Below, in pieces: positions 34,701 to 46,784 of a stretch of 64,000 nucleotides of DNA. Source of the stretch: Topomyia yanbarensis (Eukaryota; Arthropoda; Insecta; Diptera; Culicidae); the NCBI RefSeq assembly GCF_030247195.1, contig NC_080672.1, positions 189,704,471-189,768,470 on the forward strand, given 5' to 3'. Both the position numbers and the translations under genes were made by a program. The notes beneath the pieces were generated by a model. It saw only the letters and a list, made by a program, of their open reading frames with translations. It was not told the DNA's origin and made no database searches. Numbering within the stretch: position 1 is the stretch's first letter; every line of letters begins with the position of its first letter.

Positions 34701-35397
34701 TCAATGGCCTTGAACCGTTATTGATTGAGACTACAATCGGCAGATGGTCGCTGCCGTGGGGATCAGGAATTACCTTCCACGTGCAATTTAACCGCAGCGA
34801 TGTTGAGCAAAGGGACAAGTCTAAGGCGCTCGGGCGCGCTGGAGGAGCAGGAATCCGTGTCATTTCACCCGTGTTTAAAATTGTCAAATTGAAGTTATCG
34901 CAAAGATCCTGAATTAAGGAAGACCGGTTATCATCATAGAGGCAACCCCATGCTGTACCGTGAGAGTTAAAGTCTCCTAAAACTAGTCGCGGTGCTGGCA
35001 GGGATTCTAAGATGTCTTGTAGCCGTCGGTGCCCAACCGCGGTGTTGGGGGGAATATATATGGAAGCTATGCAAAGGCTTTTGCCTTTGGTTGTTACTTG
35101 ACAAGCGACAACTTCAATACCTGTTATCGAGGGAAGGTTAATTCTGTAGAAGGAATAGCACTTTTTGATCCCCAAAAGCACTCCTCCATAGGGGGTGTCT
35201 CGATCCAGGCGAATAATATTAAAGTCGTGGAAGTTGAGTTCTATGTCGGAAGTTAACCAAGTTTCACATAATGCAAATGCATCGCAACTCAAATTATTTA
35301 TTAAAATTTTGAAGGAATCGATTTTCGGGATGATACTTCTGCAATTCCACTGTAGAACAGTGATCAAATCCGTGACCTCGTTCGATGAGTTAGCCAT
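31711..35397 (-). pseudogene. LINE ORF2: endonuclease, reverse transcriptase, RNase H (one nonsense codon)
   Basis: Starting at ATG 35397, the N-terminal ~235 residues form an EEP endonuclease ('QWNCRSI', 'LCETWL', 'YIPPN', 'LGDFNSHGTAWG', 'GSDHLPIVV'). The reverse transcriptase follows ('YRPIAMLSCIRKLFEKM', 'FGFRKGKGT', 'DIKGAFDSV', 'GLPQGSCLSPLLYNFYVND', 'LADDGVVS'), with Leu instead of the usual Tyr/Phe before ADD. After an in-frame TAA at 33130-33132 the same frame continues to 31711 with RNase H ('FYTDGSN', 'AELAAI', 'SDSLSSIDAI', 'WVPSHCSIPGNEKADSLAK') and a terminal Cys/His motif ('CACGDGYHDIEHIVWAC'). About 1229 codons in all. The single stop is the only break seen; it separates the polymerase from RNase H. 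Confidence 0.9.
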
Positions 35398-36709
35398 CGA
35401 AGGATACAATCGCTGAGAGGAGGGGCCATTTAGCAGTCAACTGCTTCAAAAATGTTCTCACTGTAGGGAGAAAAGCTAACATAAGACTTTTAATAGGATC
35501 AGTAATATTGAAAGTTTTTATTATCCAGTCCACTATGTCCGAGAGTTTTATAATTCCAGTGCTGTGATTACTCTCGAACTGAAACAAAGGAACACTTGGG
35601 ATTTTTGATGTTCCTGGAAGTGCTGGGAACTCCTTCTCTGAGCTTAATCCTCCGAGACCAGGAGCTAATTGCTTCGGTTTGGTTGCAACACTTCCAATAG
35701 ATGTGACTTTCGGAGCCCCCTCAAGGGACACCTTCTGGCCTTTACAAGGAACTTTACGAGAGGAAGTGTTCCTCCTCTTCCTATAAATTCTAGGCACCCT
35801 AGTAGATGTTCCCTCTTGTGGGTTACCAGCCTCGCCCTCGTCAGGAGGCAAGTGAGTATAGATGTTTGCTGAGGATGGTGGCGTAGCATTCTTTAACATT
35901 TCTGCGAAAGAATGTTTGGATCGTCCCGCAAGGGAACGTTTCAGTTTATCCCCGCGTAGTTTGTACGCGGGACATGCCGAGATATCATGCAGACTCTCCG
36001 CACAGTAAGGACACTTTTCGGCTTGCCTACTGCACGAATCATCTAGATGATTCTCCCCGCATTTTCCACAGCGGGCCTTATTGCTACAATGGGTGGCTGT
36101 GTGACCCAGTTGTTTACACTTTGTGCAATTCATGACCCGCGGCACAAACAGACGCACAGGCAGACGAACCTTGTGCAAGAGGACGAAATTTGGCAAAGCG
36201 GTACCAGCGAAGGTCACCCGATAAGAGTTTGATTGGGGGTACGTTTTTGAACCATCCCCCGCAACTACTACTGAGTGCAAACGTTTGCACTCAAGTATTT
36301 TAACTGGCTGAAGTAAGCGGTCTCTGAATCGGCCGACCCCGTACTTCAGCAGATCCTCGCACGTCAAACTCTCATCGGTTACGACGCCTTCGGATTGTAC
36401 TCTTACAGCCGGAATATACACGTTATAATCCCGCGTAAAGTGCTCACAGCAAGCAATATCGTTTGCCTGCTTTGAGTTGGCTAGCAACACCCTTATCTTG
36501 TCCGAGCGGACCTTTGAAATTTCGGTCACAGCCGAGAACCGTTCCGTCAGGTCTCTAGAAATCTGAAGAAGATTCAGTGATTTAGTCTTGGGCCGAAAGA
36601 AGACCACAAATGGACCAGTTGAGAGTTCTGGATAGCATTTGGGCCGGGGGGGAGCCTTAGAAGTTGAACCCGATTCAACTTCCATTTGACCATCCGGAGA
36701 GGGAACCAT
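35390..36709 (-). CDS. LINE ORF1, Gag-like RNA-binding protein
   Basis: An intact frame of 439 residues from ATG 36709 (the longer TTG start at 36721 is not needed). It has a Pro/Ser-rich start, an RRM-like middle (about residues 30-190), then three zinc knuckles: CTKCKQLGHTATHC (C-x2-C-x4-H-x4-C), CGKCGENHLDDSC and CPYCAESLHDISAC at about residues 195-246. A basic, low-complexity region and a hydrophobic C-terminus follow. Such proteins coat LINE RNA in the ribonucleoprotein particle. The stop TAA overlaps the ORF2 start in ATGGCTAA, suggesting coupled translation. No break seen, so this ORF could still be made. Confidence 0.9.
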   Translation of the reverse strand: MVPSPDGQMEVESGSTSKAPPRPKCYPELSTGPFVVFFRPKTKSLNLLQISRDLTERFSAVTEISKVRSDKIRVLLANSKQANDIACCEHFTRDYNVYIPAVRVQSEGVVTDESLTCEDLLKYGVGRFRDRLLQPVKILECKRLHSVVVAGDGSKTYPQSNSYRVTFAGTALPNFVLLHKVRLPVRLFVPRVMNCTKCKQLGHTATHCSNKARCGKCGENHLDDSCSRQAEKCPYCAESLHDISACPAYKLRGDKLKRSLAGRSKHSFAEMLKNATPPSSANIYTHLPPDEGEAGNPQEGTSTRVPRIYRKRRNTSSRKVPCKGQKVSLEGAPKVTSIGSVATKPKQLAPGLGGLSSEKEFPALPGTSKIPSVPLFQFESNHSTGIIKLSDIVDWIIKTFNITDPIKSLMLAFLPTVRTFLKQLTAKWPLLSAIVSFDG

Positions 36710-36995
36710 AGAAAACGTCAACGCACGGGGTCAGCGCCCGCGCAGACGGAAGAAAGCAATAAATGTGTTACAAAAGACAAAAACCACTTAGCTTTAAACT
36801 GGTGTCCAACGACGAACCGATCCAGCTTATACAGCTGGCTATTGTTTAATCCTCACACGCGAACAAAAGACTGAGGACCGAACCGAACTGGCAAAATAAC
36901 CTTGAATGCGGATTAAAACTATTCTTTATCGCCTCACACAGCACTACGGACTAGAAAAAACAACCTCTGTCTCGATGGAGAGCTCGAAAACGAAT
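36710..36995 (-). promoter_or_regulatory. 5' UTR / internal promoter region of the LINE
   Basis: The 285 bp before ORF1 are less AT-rich than the flanks and end abruptly at the AT repeat. The sequence contains no long frame. LINEs of this group have internal pol II promoters; no specific element (Inr or DPE) could be assigned with confidence. Confidence 0.4.
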
Positions 36996-36996
36996 G

Positions 36997-37021
36997 ATAT
37001 ATATATATATATATATATATA
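36997..37021. repeat. (AT)12 microsatellite at LINE 5' end
   Basis: Pure AT dinucleotides, 24 bp from the faf 5' splice site. Confidence 0.9.
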
Positions 37022-37045
37022 AGTAGGTAAGCTTTTTTAACTTAC

Positions 37046-37155
37046 CAATCAATGGCCACTCCGCGAATCGTTTTCTTTGTTCGGTAACCTGAATGGAACA
37101 GAAATTGTGAAGCGAGTTGCATACTTAGCAAAGATAAATCTTCAGTGGCTGGTGG
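37046..37155 (-). CDS. faf: fat facets / USP9X-type deubiquitinase, coding exon
   Basis: Between a TTTTCAG acceptor (37156) and a GTAAGT donor (37045), this exon reads in phase 0 as Pro-Pro-Ala-Thr-Glu, then 'DLSLLSMQLASQFLFHSGYR', then 'TKKTIRGVAIDW', matching Faf 'ELSLLGVQLASQFLFHTGFR' almost residue for residue. The last two bases TG combine with G at 15189 to make Trp. The exon is 110 nt, too short to be found by ORF length alone. It was identified from homology, splice sites and phase together. Confidence 0.92.
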
Positions 37156-37213
37156 CTGAAAAGTTGGAGAACGTAAGATGGTGGACATAAGTTGGTACAG
37201 GAAACGAACTTAC

Positions 37214-37331
37214 CAGTTTTTCAATCTTTTCGCTTCTTTGTAGCTGTGGCAGGTTAACTAATTTTTTAATAAACGTGAAGAATTCCACAGAAAATAAACT
37301 TTTGGCATGAAGAAATCGTATATTCTGAGTC
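37214..37331 (-). CDS. faf: fat facets / USP9X-type deubiquitinase, coding exon (most 5' in window)
   Basis: After TTTTTAG (37332) one base completes a codon, then 'TQNIRFLHAKSLFSVEFFTF' and 'IKKLVNLPQLQRSEK' follow, ending in phase 0 before GTAAGT (37213). Drosophila Faf has 'HQNIRFLHSRSIFSVEFFNF' here, just after the catalytic USP domain. The next intron (37213-37156) is 58 nt. The preceding exon should encode the end of the USP domain ('RRQKRWWNAY' region). It was not found up to 64000, so the catalytic residues lie outside the window. Confidence 0.92.
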
Positions 37332-37406
37332 CTAAAAATAAACAAAGAAAAGCATATAAACTAGCTTGCATTTATGTGAGGGCACTTAGTGATTCTTAAC
37401 TAAGTA

Positions 37407-38200
37407 ACGTTGTACGTTGTACGTCATTTCCCGGAATACCATTTCCCGGATAACTATTTCCCGGAATGTGCTATATCTCGGAATATCGTTTTCCGGAATG
37501 TACCATTTCCCGGAATGTATCATTTCTCGGGAAACCGTTTCCCGGAATGTATCATTACCCGGAAAATAAAAAAACCTCACCGTACCTAACCGACCAAACT
37601 TATTTGTAGAAGATCTGCTATGCATCTAACTGTGTTCTAGGAGATTTTAACTACTTTAGAACATGAAAAGTTGTTTGAAAATATTTTTAATTCTTTTTGA
37701 TCTTGAGTAGTTATTGTAGTAGTAGTAGAAAATTAGCAAAAAACAAGATAGCGACAAGGTTGCGAAACTGTCATTTTAAAGATTTAACCTATTCGATTCC
37801 GCGATGTTAGAAAAATTAATTTAAATTGATCATTGTATGAACAGTTTACGAACGACTTTGGTTTTGAATCAAAAAGAAACCTGGGAGAATTTAAATAAAT
37901 TCGAGGGGAAGCACTTTAATGGGTGGGATATCAATAAATTGAATTTTCCCACCGCAGGTAGTGAATGGTGAATAAATTCATGATTTTGTAATTCCTGACC
38001 AGCAGGCCCTATATTTTGCCTGATATTTGTTCCAAATTTTGCGGATTCAATGAAAATGGTATATTTTCAATTCTTTTACTATTTTGAATCGATTCCGTCG
38101 CGTGATAATCTTCGGTGAAAAGCATAATACACCACTAAAAATTTTTAAGATTTCGGAATTTTGTAATCGATATAACAGAAAATGGAAGGCGAAGAGAATA
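37407..38200. repeat. Dispersed repeat with TTCCCGGAA array (uninterrupted copy)
   Basis: An array of about nine 17-18 bp units (37415-37570) with TTTCCCGGAATG, then the flank shared with 17176-17330 and 19711-20230. It is the empty site that dates the F1 insertion at 17331. Confidence 0.75.
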
Positions 38201-38344
38201 CACCGGATTCTCTTTTTGCACGCACTTTTTCACACGGTTTTTTTACACGACTTTTTTGCACGGTTTTGATAAATAACACGATTTTTATGTATAAAATACC
38301 TATTTCGATATACCAGTTTAATGATTTGATCATCTCATGAAAAA

Positions 38345-38470
38345 AAAAACGTGCAAAAAATCCGTGCTATTTCGAGAAACCGTGCAAAAAAATCCGTGTT
38401 ATTTTGAGAAACCGGTGTTATTTCGAGAAACTGTGCAAAAAAAATCCGTGTTATTTCGAGAAACCGCGCA
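38345..38470. repeat. Short tandem repeat, ~30-bp unit x4
   Basis: Units read GTGCAAAAAAATCCGTGTTA followed by TTTCGAGAAACC, with small changes. A related inverted fragment (TTTTTTGCACGG) lies at 38245-38265, so this may be the terminus of a foldback element. Confidence 0.65.
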
Positions 38471-38479
38471 AATTTTTTT

Positions 38480-39410
38480 TTAATAGGCATTTAGTAACGA
38501 CAGCTGAAAATAAATGGCATTGGATATTTGCAATGCAAATGGGGATGATCTGCCAATGTGTAAAAATCGCGTATTTTTCAATTTTAGGAAAAGACTTGTT
38601 AATCAAAATTCAAGTTATGGTAGTTGAAAATCAATAATGTTGGGCAATGGTTTTTATAAGATTGTATGCTTTTTAGATATCATCAAATAATATTCCGGTT
38701 CATATATCACATCGCATTGGCAATGGAGCTATTGGTATATGGCCAAGTAGTGCCACTGCACAAAGTATATTAATTTTGCTTGTTCAGTTTGATAAGCTAG
38801 AAACTGATAGCGGAGATTTTAATATGCAGGGATACGCAATAAGTATTGTTTGGTCTGAGTAGATAACGACTGATGTTTCTTTTTATCAACCAACTAGTGA
38901 TCTCTGATTAAATAGAGCTTTCAAAGAGTTAGGGACAGGCACAAGTCTATTTTTTACTGAGATGGGACAAGTTGGATATATGTGACTTCTGCTAGCTGTT
39001 GATTGTTTCACTCGACCTTTGGTTCTTGGAAATAACAAATCGCTTCCTCGGTGTGATATGTTCGAGTTGAGTGCTCAGTGGTTGAAATGTGCATTCGGTT
39101 CGAGCAGATTGTCAGCAGCACAACTCTTTTAAGCCCTTTGGCTCCCACCACGTGCCATTTAGCACCACTTCCTCGTTGAGCCATTCATCTCTCGACTTGT
39201 TTGCGAACTACTCGGTCTAGTCTCCTAAGATAGACCTAACCTACTCCGACGGAGAATTCGCTGGTGAGAGAAATTCTCCCAAACCGAGCCAACCAGCCAA
39301 GTGCCGAGGTTGGTCCGAGATTCCGGTGGAGCAAGGCGTCCGATTCGCTGGCGCCCCGACGACCCATACCCAAGGCTCCATAGCCGTGCACTCGAGTAGT
39401 CCCAGGCGGT
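38480..39410. other. Unannotated intron DNA with a GC-rich patch
   Basis: Mostly featureless. 39220-39420 is distinctly GC-rich and open in two minus-strand frames ('QRILRRSRLGLS'), possibly the worn 3' end of a retroelement, but I recognise no domain. Confidence 0.35.
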
Positions 39411-39416
39411 GGACTC

Positions 39417-39870
39417 CAACTGAGAATATCTATTATAATACATTGAAAACCCGATTTTATCAGCCACATATGAACATATGTTTGATGGGATCTAGCAGAC
39501 GAACAAGACTGAATTCGAGTACATCCTTTCTTGAGTATGATTTCCTTATCATGAAGATGGAAATATGCAAAAATAAAAAGTTATTCTTTTTTTAAATTTT
39601 ATGCTAGAAAACCCCTTTAAAAGAAATTTATATTAAATAATAAGAAATAGTTATCAGACTACATCAAGGGACGGGATGAATATTTTAACAGCTTCTATTT
39701 ATTATAAAGAAAAAGAAAATTGCCCGATTTAGTCAATGTACCCATTTTGCCAGCCTAAAATACACCATGAGACTGATAAAAACGGGTCTTTATTGTATGT
39801 ATCTTGCAGCGCAAAAAATTAAAAAAAAATGATTTTTTTTTATTTTTGCATATTGCATCTTTGAGATAAG
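39417..39870 (+). repeat. Repeat 'X', copy 1
   Basis: A ~355-bp core (39441-39795) has imperfect 23-bp inverted ends (CATTGAAAACCCGATTTTAT and CAATAAAGACCCGTTTTTAT) between TA dinucleotides. Copies: 44511-44840 joined to 46761-46785 (inverted), and 56777-57129. A part is at 53764-53960. It may be a mariner-like MITE, but similarity extends beyond the core in some copies. Confidence 0.6.
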
Positions 39871-40761
39871 GAAAGCTACATATATATACATACAAGCTGA
39901 CATTGGAAGGCTAATAAAACATGACAGACTACATTAGGTTGGATGGATATTGCGAATGCAGAAAGAGAGACTAGGTAAAGTTATAGTCAGCAGAGAACCT
40001 AAAAGAGGCCGTCAATTTCGGAGCAGATCCTACACTTGCTGACTGTGTGCAAACGAGAAAGTTGCGCGTGCGGCGGACGTCGAAGGAGACTGGAAATTGC
40101 GGCCCAAGATCTAGTAACCAGGAAATCTAAAATACTAAAGATATGTGCTCTGTGTTTGTTGAACTCAGCAATCCTATAATGAATACCATCCTATAATGAT
40201 CCTCAAGAAGTATGCAAAGAATAGAAAAAAACACCAACGTGGTATTTATTACGTTTATATGATTATAGATCTGAAGACTCGTACTTCAGAAAATTTTGGG
40301 ATGACATGAATAAATATCCACAGAGAAATATCCATTCAATTCACAAACTCATTGAACTCAGTACTATGAACCTCCTTGAATAAGAACCACATTCATAAAC
40401 GACCGAGAAATCACTCGCTATGATTATAGATCTTAATACCTATGCTTGAAAACTATGACTTACAATAAACTTGCACTCGATTCTATATTAAAAACTTCGT
40501 TCCATAAACTTCAAAGAATGAGTGTGCAGAATTAAAAAATGACCCACAACCTATCACGCTTATTGATTTTAAGTCTTTATTTCTTAGAGTACTTGGATGA
40601 CCATAAGACGTTATTGGGTTTTTTGTGCCATTCGTTGAACTCAATACTACATTGAACTTAGCATGATCCACAAGGAGTATTCACAGAAGAATGCAATCAC
40701 AAACATGTGTTAAACATCATCATCCTATTTAATCTAATTCAGCGGCTCACATGAGTATGTA

Positions 40762-41106
40762 CTACTTGTATAAATAACCGAGGGATTGCTGATTACGCTT
40801 GAAGGTCTTCCCACCAGCGCATTCTACTATTACCTCGAACATGTTGAAATCGGTCTTAAAGTGTCCCCGTGTATCCGCGTCACAGAAAGTTTCATCGAAA
40901 AAAAAGCTCGAGGAACCAGATGAATTAGGAAAACCGTTCTCGTAGTGTCCAAATATCTTCCAATATTGAAAAGTTTGTAGATCACCAATTTGATGTAATT
41001 TATGTAAACATTCACAAAAATTTAAACCCGAAGAAACGGAATCCAGAACCGATGTTAAAGTATCCTCACGAGTCCAAGTGCTTTTCAATATGGCTGCATT
41101 GTTCAT
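40762..41106 (-). CDS. Unrecognised 114-codon frame, possible exon
   Basis: The peptide has non-random composition (for example 'LNFCECLHKLHQIGDLQTF', 'FQYWKIFGHYENGF', 'DETFCDADTRGHFKTDFN') and a GTAATA donor-like site after 'FNMFE'. An acceptor-like CAATGCAG lies near 41091. It does not match Faf or any transposon protein I recognise. It could be an exon of a nested gene, an old viral or TE insertion, or chance. Confidence 0.3.
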   Translation of the reverse strand: MNNAAILKSTWTREDTLTSVLDSVSSGLNFCECLHKLHQIGDLQTFQYWKIFGHYENGFPNSSGSSSFFFDETFCDADTRGHFKTDFNMFEVIVECAGGKTFKRNQQSLGYLYK

Positions 41107-41149
41107 AGATTACCAGGTTGAAGTAATTGAAGAAGATTACCAGCATGGC

Positions 41150-42930
41150 AGAAATATTCTGCAAAAATGTGTAATCTAAGAACAGTAATCCGGAACAACC
41201 GGTATCAGTTCTGAAGTGTCCTAGATGTGGCCGGCTGACTTATAACGTTATTACCTTGTTCATATATTATCGAATTTAAATGCTCCTTGGCCGGTATACT
41301 TAAGTATAAATATTTCACAGATACGTGTAACGCTTTCGGAAGAATTTCCTCTACAAGGTATCCTGGAATCGAATCCGGGATATCCTCTTAAGGAAATGTT
41401 CAGAAATAGTCAATGAATACTTAATTCGCATCATCATTTGCTTTCTATGGCACTCTGTTAAGCCGTTTTGTATGGTTTGCGCATTTCAGTCTTAATAGGT
41501 CCCCCAGAACCGGTCCCAGGGTGCTCGAAAATTGATAATAAGTTTTCAATATGAATTCAGAAGGTTCCTACACAATTTATTCATATCCATGTTACAATAA
41601 TTCCAAACATGAAGATAAACTTGGGGTGAATAAAATGACCCGCTGACAAGTCCCAAGATATTTTCGTATAACTAGTTATATGATCAGTCCAACATATACA
41701 GCCCATAAAATTTGCAGGTGGTTTTGATTAAATCGGAACACTGATATTGATTAGTGGAAATGTTCCGAGACCAGAAAAGATAAATTTCTACCGCTGTAGA
41801 TCCTCAGATGATACTGTTTGAACCAATAAAAAATATCTGATCAATTAGCTACAGCACCACCGTGGCATTTTGAAGGTCAGCGTCAGTTGAAGCCGAACAT
41901 CCAACATTTTCTGGAAACAGATACAAGATTTTATTCGACGTTGTTCACCAGCAGCACCAGCATTACTGACTTTTTCGTTTTAATCTACAAAGTACATTCA
42001 GGATACATTAAGCATCTTGCATATAAGTTGGTGATCAAGAGATCACATTTACACGTATAAAATCCATTTACAACTTTTAAAGGAAAAAAAAACTTGTGAG
42101 GTTCAAAAATGTAAACATCAGCTGATCAATGACAGGTTGGTTGACTACACGCACACATTCAAGTCTGCACTCGATTTGCAGTAGAGTGTGCCATTGGCAC
42201 CGTGCTAGTGCAAAACACCGGCGCGGTGCCAGTGCCATCAATCGAAAACCCTATAGGTTTACGTCTCAACTCTATGCATTCCCAAAATAAAAACATGTTC
42301 AGCAAATGTTGAAAGTTATGCAATTTTTCAATGAGCAGTTTTATGTTTCATAGACATTATACTAATTCCAATTCCAAATTCGCTTTCTATTCAAAAAATT
42401 GACCTCAATACATATTTCGGTACATCTGGTACATCCGAAAATTTGAGGATTAATTTCAGAACTCCGGAATGAGTTTCTATTTGAATGTCTTAATACAGGT
42501 TATTTGATATTGATGTGATTAGACAACCATGATACCCTGACCAATATATTAGTTACACATCAGGATCTCATTCCCACAATTTTTTAGAAGGGCTCATGAT
42601 TATTATTGTAATATTAAATTAAATCAATCAGCATCAATAAATTTTTCGCTTCAATCCAATCAATTTTGGTTGGGGGGAGCCCCTCAAAACCTTCTTTTGG
42701 CTACGCTGCTATTTGGAATTATTTATTTTGCTTTTCATTTTCCGAGATATGTTCCAGACCGATCCGATGGTTCTAAGTAAGAGAATTTGCTATCAAAAGG
42801 TTCACGGAAATGAAATTTTTTGCACCGTTTAGTGATCAAGTTTCATCCAAACAATTTAGAATTGGTTCGGTGCTTATTTTTAAAGATGCTAGATAGAAAA
42901 ATTAAATAGGAAACTCCTTTTACAGAAATA
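41150..42930. other. Unannotated intron DNA
   Basis: No convincing frame or repeat boundary. A short block at 41207-41260 (GTGTCCTAGATGTGGCCGG) looks like part of a dispersed repeat but has no partner in this window. Confidence 0.35.
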
Positions 42931-42940
42931 ATTATTGACT

Positions 42941-43626
42941 TATTTAAGTGAATTATTACTATATTGAACAATAAATAGGCTACAAAAGGTAATCCACAAA
43001 CAACAAGCCATAACTTTTAAAGTATTCAAAATAGATATTTGATGTCATCCGTAAAGTTATTCGCAAAAGTAAGAGTTACAAATTCGCTGAAGGCATCATT
43101 TCAGTACAATCACTTTAAAGAAAATGTATGAAAATATCTCACTTGTAGGGGGATTAATCAACAAAAATACAATATCAAATAAAAGTGCATATTACACCCA
43201 ATAAATTTTCCTATTGACCTAAAATTAGCCGTTTTGGCGTTAATAATAGATTACCTGCTTTTGGTCGTATTTGTTGCTATGGGAAATGGTAAAAAAATTT
43301 CGTCCGAATTCAGTGTTAAATATCTCTCTTGATAGTAGTCAGATTTCAACAATCTATAGCTCGTTCGAAAGGACAAACACGCCCTTTCTTTTGGTATTGT
43401 GATTTTACTGAATAATCCCCCTAAGAGTGAGATATTTTCATAAATTTTCTTGGAAGAGATTGTATTGAAATAATACCTTCAGCAAATTCGTAGCTCTTAC
43501 TTTTGCGAATAACTACTGAAGACATCAAATACATATTTCGAATACCTTAAAAGTTTTGGCTTGTTGTTTGTGGATTACCCTTTATCGCCTATTTATTGTT
43601 CAATATAGTAATAATCCATTTAAATG
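42941..43626. repeat. Inverted repeat, ~270-bp arms
   Basis: ACTATATTGAACAATAAATA begins the left arm and its inverse ends the right arm. The arms enclose ~150 bp. A single-arm relative is at 52545-52990, and the outer end recurs at 54390-54480. Confidence 0.65.
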
Positions 43627-43707
43627 AGCCAAATATTATTTATATAAAACGAATCAAAATCAATCATAATCATAATTTCCTATCATATTCGCATATTACA
43701 TATTATC

Positions 43708-44457
<750 letters not shown>

Positions 44458-44460
44458 TGC

Positions 44461-44840
44461 AATATGCAAAAAATCATTTTTTTTTTAATTTTTGCGCTAC
44501 AAGATACATACAATAAAGACCCGTTTTTATCAGTCGCATGGTGTATTTTAGGCTGTCAAAATGGGTACATTAACTAAATCGGGCAATTTTCTTTTTCTTT
44601 ATAATAAACTGTCGCTGTCGAAATATTCTTCCTGTCCCTTGATGTAGTCTGATAACTATTTCTGATTATTTAATATAAATTTCTTTTAAAGGGATTTTCT
44701 AGCATAAAATTTAAAAAAGATGAACTTTCTATTTTTGCATATTTCCATCTTCATGATAAGGAAATCATACTCAAGAAAGGATGTACTCGAATTCAGTCTT
44801 GTTCGTCTGCTAGATCCCATTAAACATATGTTCATATGTG
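44461..44840 (-). repeat. Repeat 'X', copy 2 (split by LINE Y)
   Basis: The inverted copy starts at 44511. It is interrupted at 44840 and resumes at 46761-46785. The 25 bp at the break are duplicated (44816-44840 and 46736-46760). Confidence 0.65.
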
Positions 44841-46735
44841 CGTTGCGTTGCGTTGCGTTGCGTTGCGTTGTGACGATGATTTTGGCGGATTGCACACTGA
44901 CTTCATCATGTTTGACTGCTGATTATCTAATAAGAGTTGCTTAGGAAGTGGTAAGTAGGAATTCATACCAATCCGACCCATATTAAAACCTCAACAGCAT
45001 GATAGCCATCATTGCCGGCCGCCCCCATCTCCATCGTTCACGGGGAAGGGTAAAGGATAAGGTAGACAGGAAGTGTTGATGCTCCACCTACTTAACGGAA
45101 GGACGACGATTCATCAGACTCTTCCATAGGTGTCGCGGAGTTGGTGGTTTGGAAGGGTATCAGGTCTAGGATTCGCTCCAAGCAAACGATGCGACCTGTA
45201 AAGCATATTTTATTAGGTAGTTGTTTAGTTAGTCTTCGAGTGCACGATCACTCGAAAAAGAGATGATCTTGTTTAGTTTTTGGTTATTTTTAAACTCTGG
45301 GCAGCCGGCTACCGAGAGTATACTATGTTCCCTAAACAAAAACAATTTGAACTCCACACAGCCGATCGTGGGAGTATTGCCTGGAAAAGCTAATCTTATC
45401 TGCGTAATGGGCCGGATCACTATTTATTGCAACAGTATTTGGACAGAACTCGCTACTTCTTCTCTACGATATATTTATTGGCTTGAAAACTACCAAGTGA
45501 CAGCATATTATACTGGCAAAAATAGCGCGAGATGTTATAAATCAAGGAAAGTATTTCTTATTTTCCATATCGGATTGTTTGTGGAATACAAGTATACGAG
45601 CGATAATACCGAACACTGAAGGGAAATATAAAGGATTGTTAATCTGATGCACGGGCTTGTTAGCAATAACGGAGCTTTAAATTAGGTTCATAAAAACAGA
45701 CGCGGCGAATTTTCAATACGTATTGAGCCGTGTTCATAGATACTAGTCAGATTAGTCGTATTGGGGCTAATTTCCGATCAACTATTCATTTTTACGGCAA
45801 TGTTTTCTCGACTAGATCTGTTCGCACCCTCTCATTCTGTTCGCACCCTCTCATTCTGCGGTCTAAGGACCAAATGTCATCAATAGACTTAGAATCGCGT
45901 GGAGGCATGAGATAGGAAACTTGTAAGAATTTTGCTATCCCACCGTTTGACTACCAGAATGGATGGGAGAACAGTAATACTAGCAAATACCGACTACCAT
46001 AAGAGCGGTGCAAATTTGAACGAGTGACGTAGAGTACTGCACTGAAAAAAGGACCAGGAGTGCGATTTTACGAAGTTTTAGCTTCCGATGGCCCTACATT
46101 TTCTGACAAAGTGAAGTTCTTGAATGTTGAGATTTTTATTACTGTTTAGAAAAGCAAAAGTATCATAAAGCTAGTGTCAGGCCTTCATGAGACCTCAAGA
46201 AGTCACTTTTGGAGGTATTCGTAAATGTAGATTTGTCGGTAGACGGTTCCAAATATAATAGAAAAATACCTAATTTAACACAACTACAGATCACTTGCAA
46301 CATAAAAAGCTTTTTGTGAAATTCGACAGCTCCATCTTAGGCCAATTCAATAAATTTCCTGCATGAAAGTTTCCATTTTTTAAAAACGGTTTTTAAGCCA
46401 AAGCTTTGGAAGTTAAACCTTGGCGTGGAAGTGCCGGTATATTAATATATTCTGTTACTTAGTGTAGAATTAGATTTCGTCATTTACGGCTAATATACAA
46501 CCGCCAGAAGAAACTTAAAACGTTGGTACACAATCAAGAAAGGCGAATCAGAAAAGGTATATGTCAGTGATTCACTAAATACAGACTGGAAAGAGGGTAA
46601 TATGGAAAACCTTAAGGTCCGCCCAGATTAAGTCTTCGGTACGGAACAAAACCTCGGCCTAGGAACTCCTAGCATGTTGCTAGTCGCCTCTTACGACATG
46701 GGAGCAGTTCCCAGAGGTTCTATTCTTGGTTGAAA
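44841..46735 (-). mobile_element. LINE 'Y' copy 2, (CAACG)n tail, perfect 25-bp duplication
   Basis: It aligns with 11039-12439 over the tail-proximal ~1.1 kb, then extends 780 bp further. It lacks the Harbinger MITE seen in copy 1, so it shows that MITE's empty site. At 46505-46632 the plus strand has an open stretch ('LKRWYTIKKGESEKVYVSDS'), antisense to Y, that I cannot assign. Confidence 0.7.
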
Positions 46736-46784
46736 CCCATTAAACATATGTTCATATGTGGCTGATAAAATCGGGTTTTCAATG

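Noticed and set aside
33737..35416. Several overlapping plus- and minus-strand ORFs of 60-126 codons
   Set aside because: They are shadows of the long LINE ORF2 in other frames.
40762..41106. Further upstream exon of faf
   Set aside because: The peptide does not resemble any part of Faf/USP9X, including the expected end of the catalytic domain.
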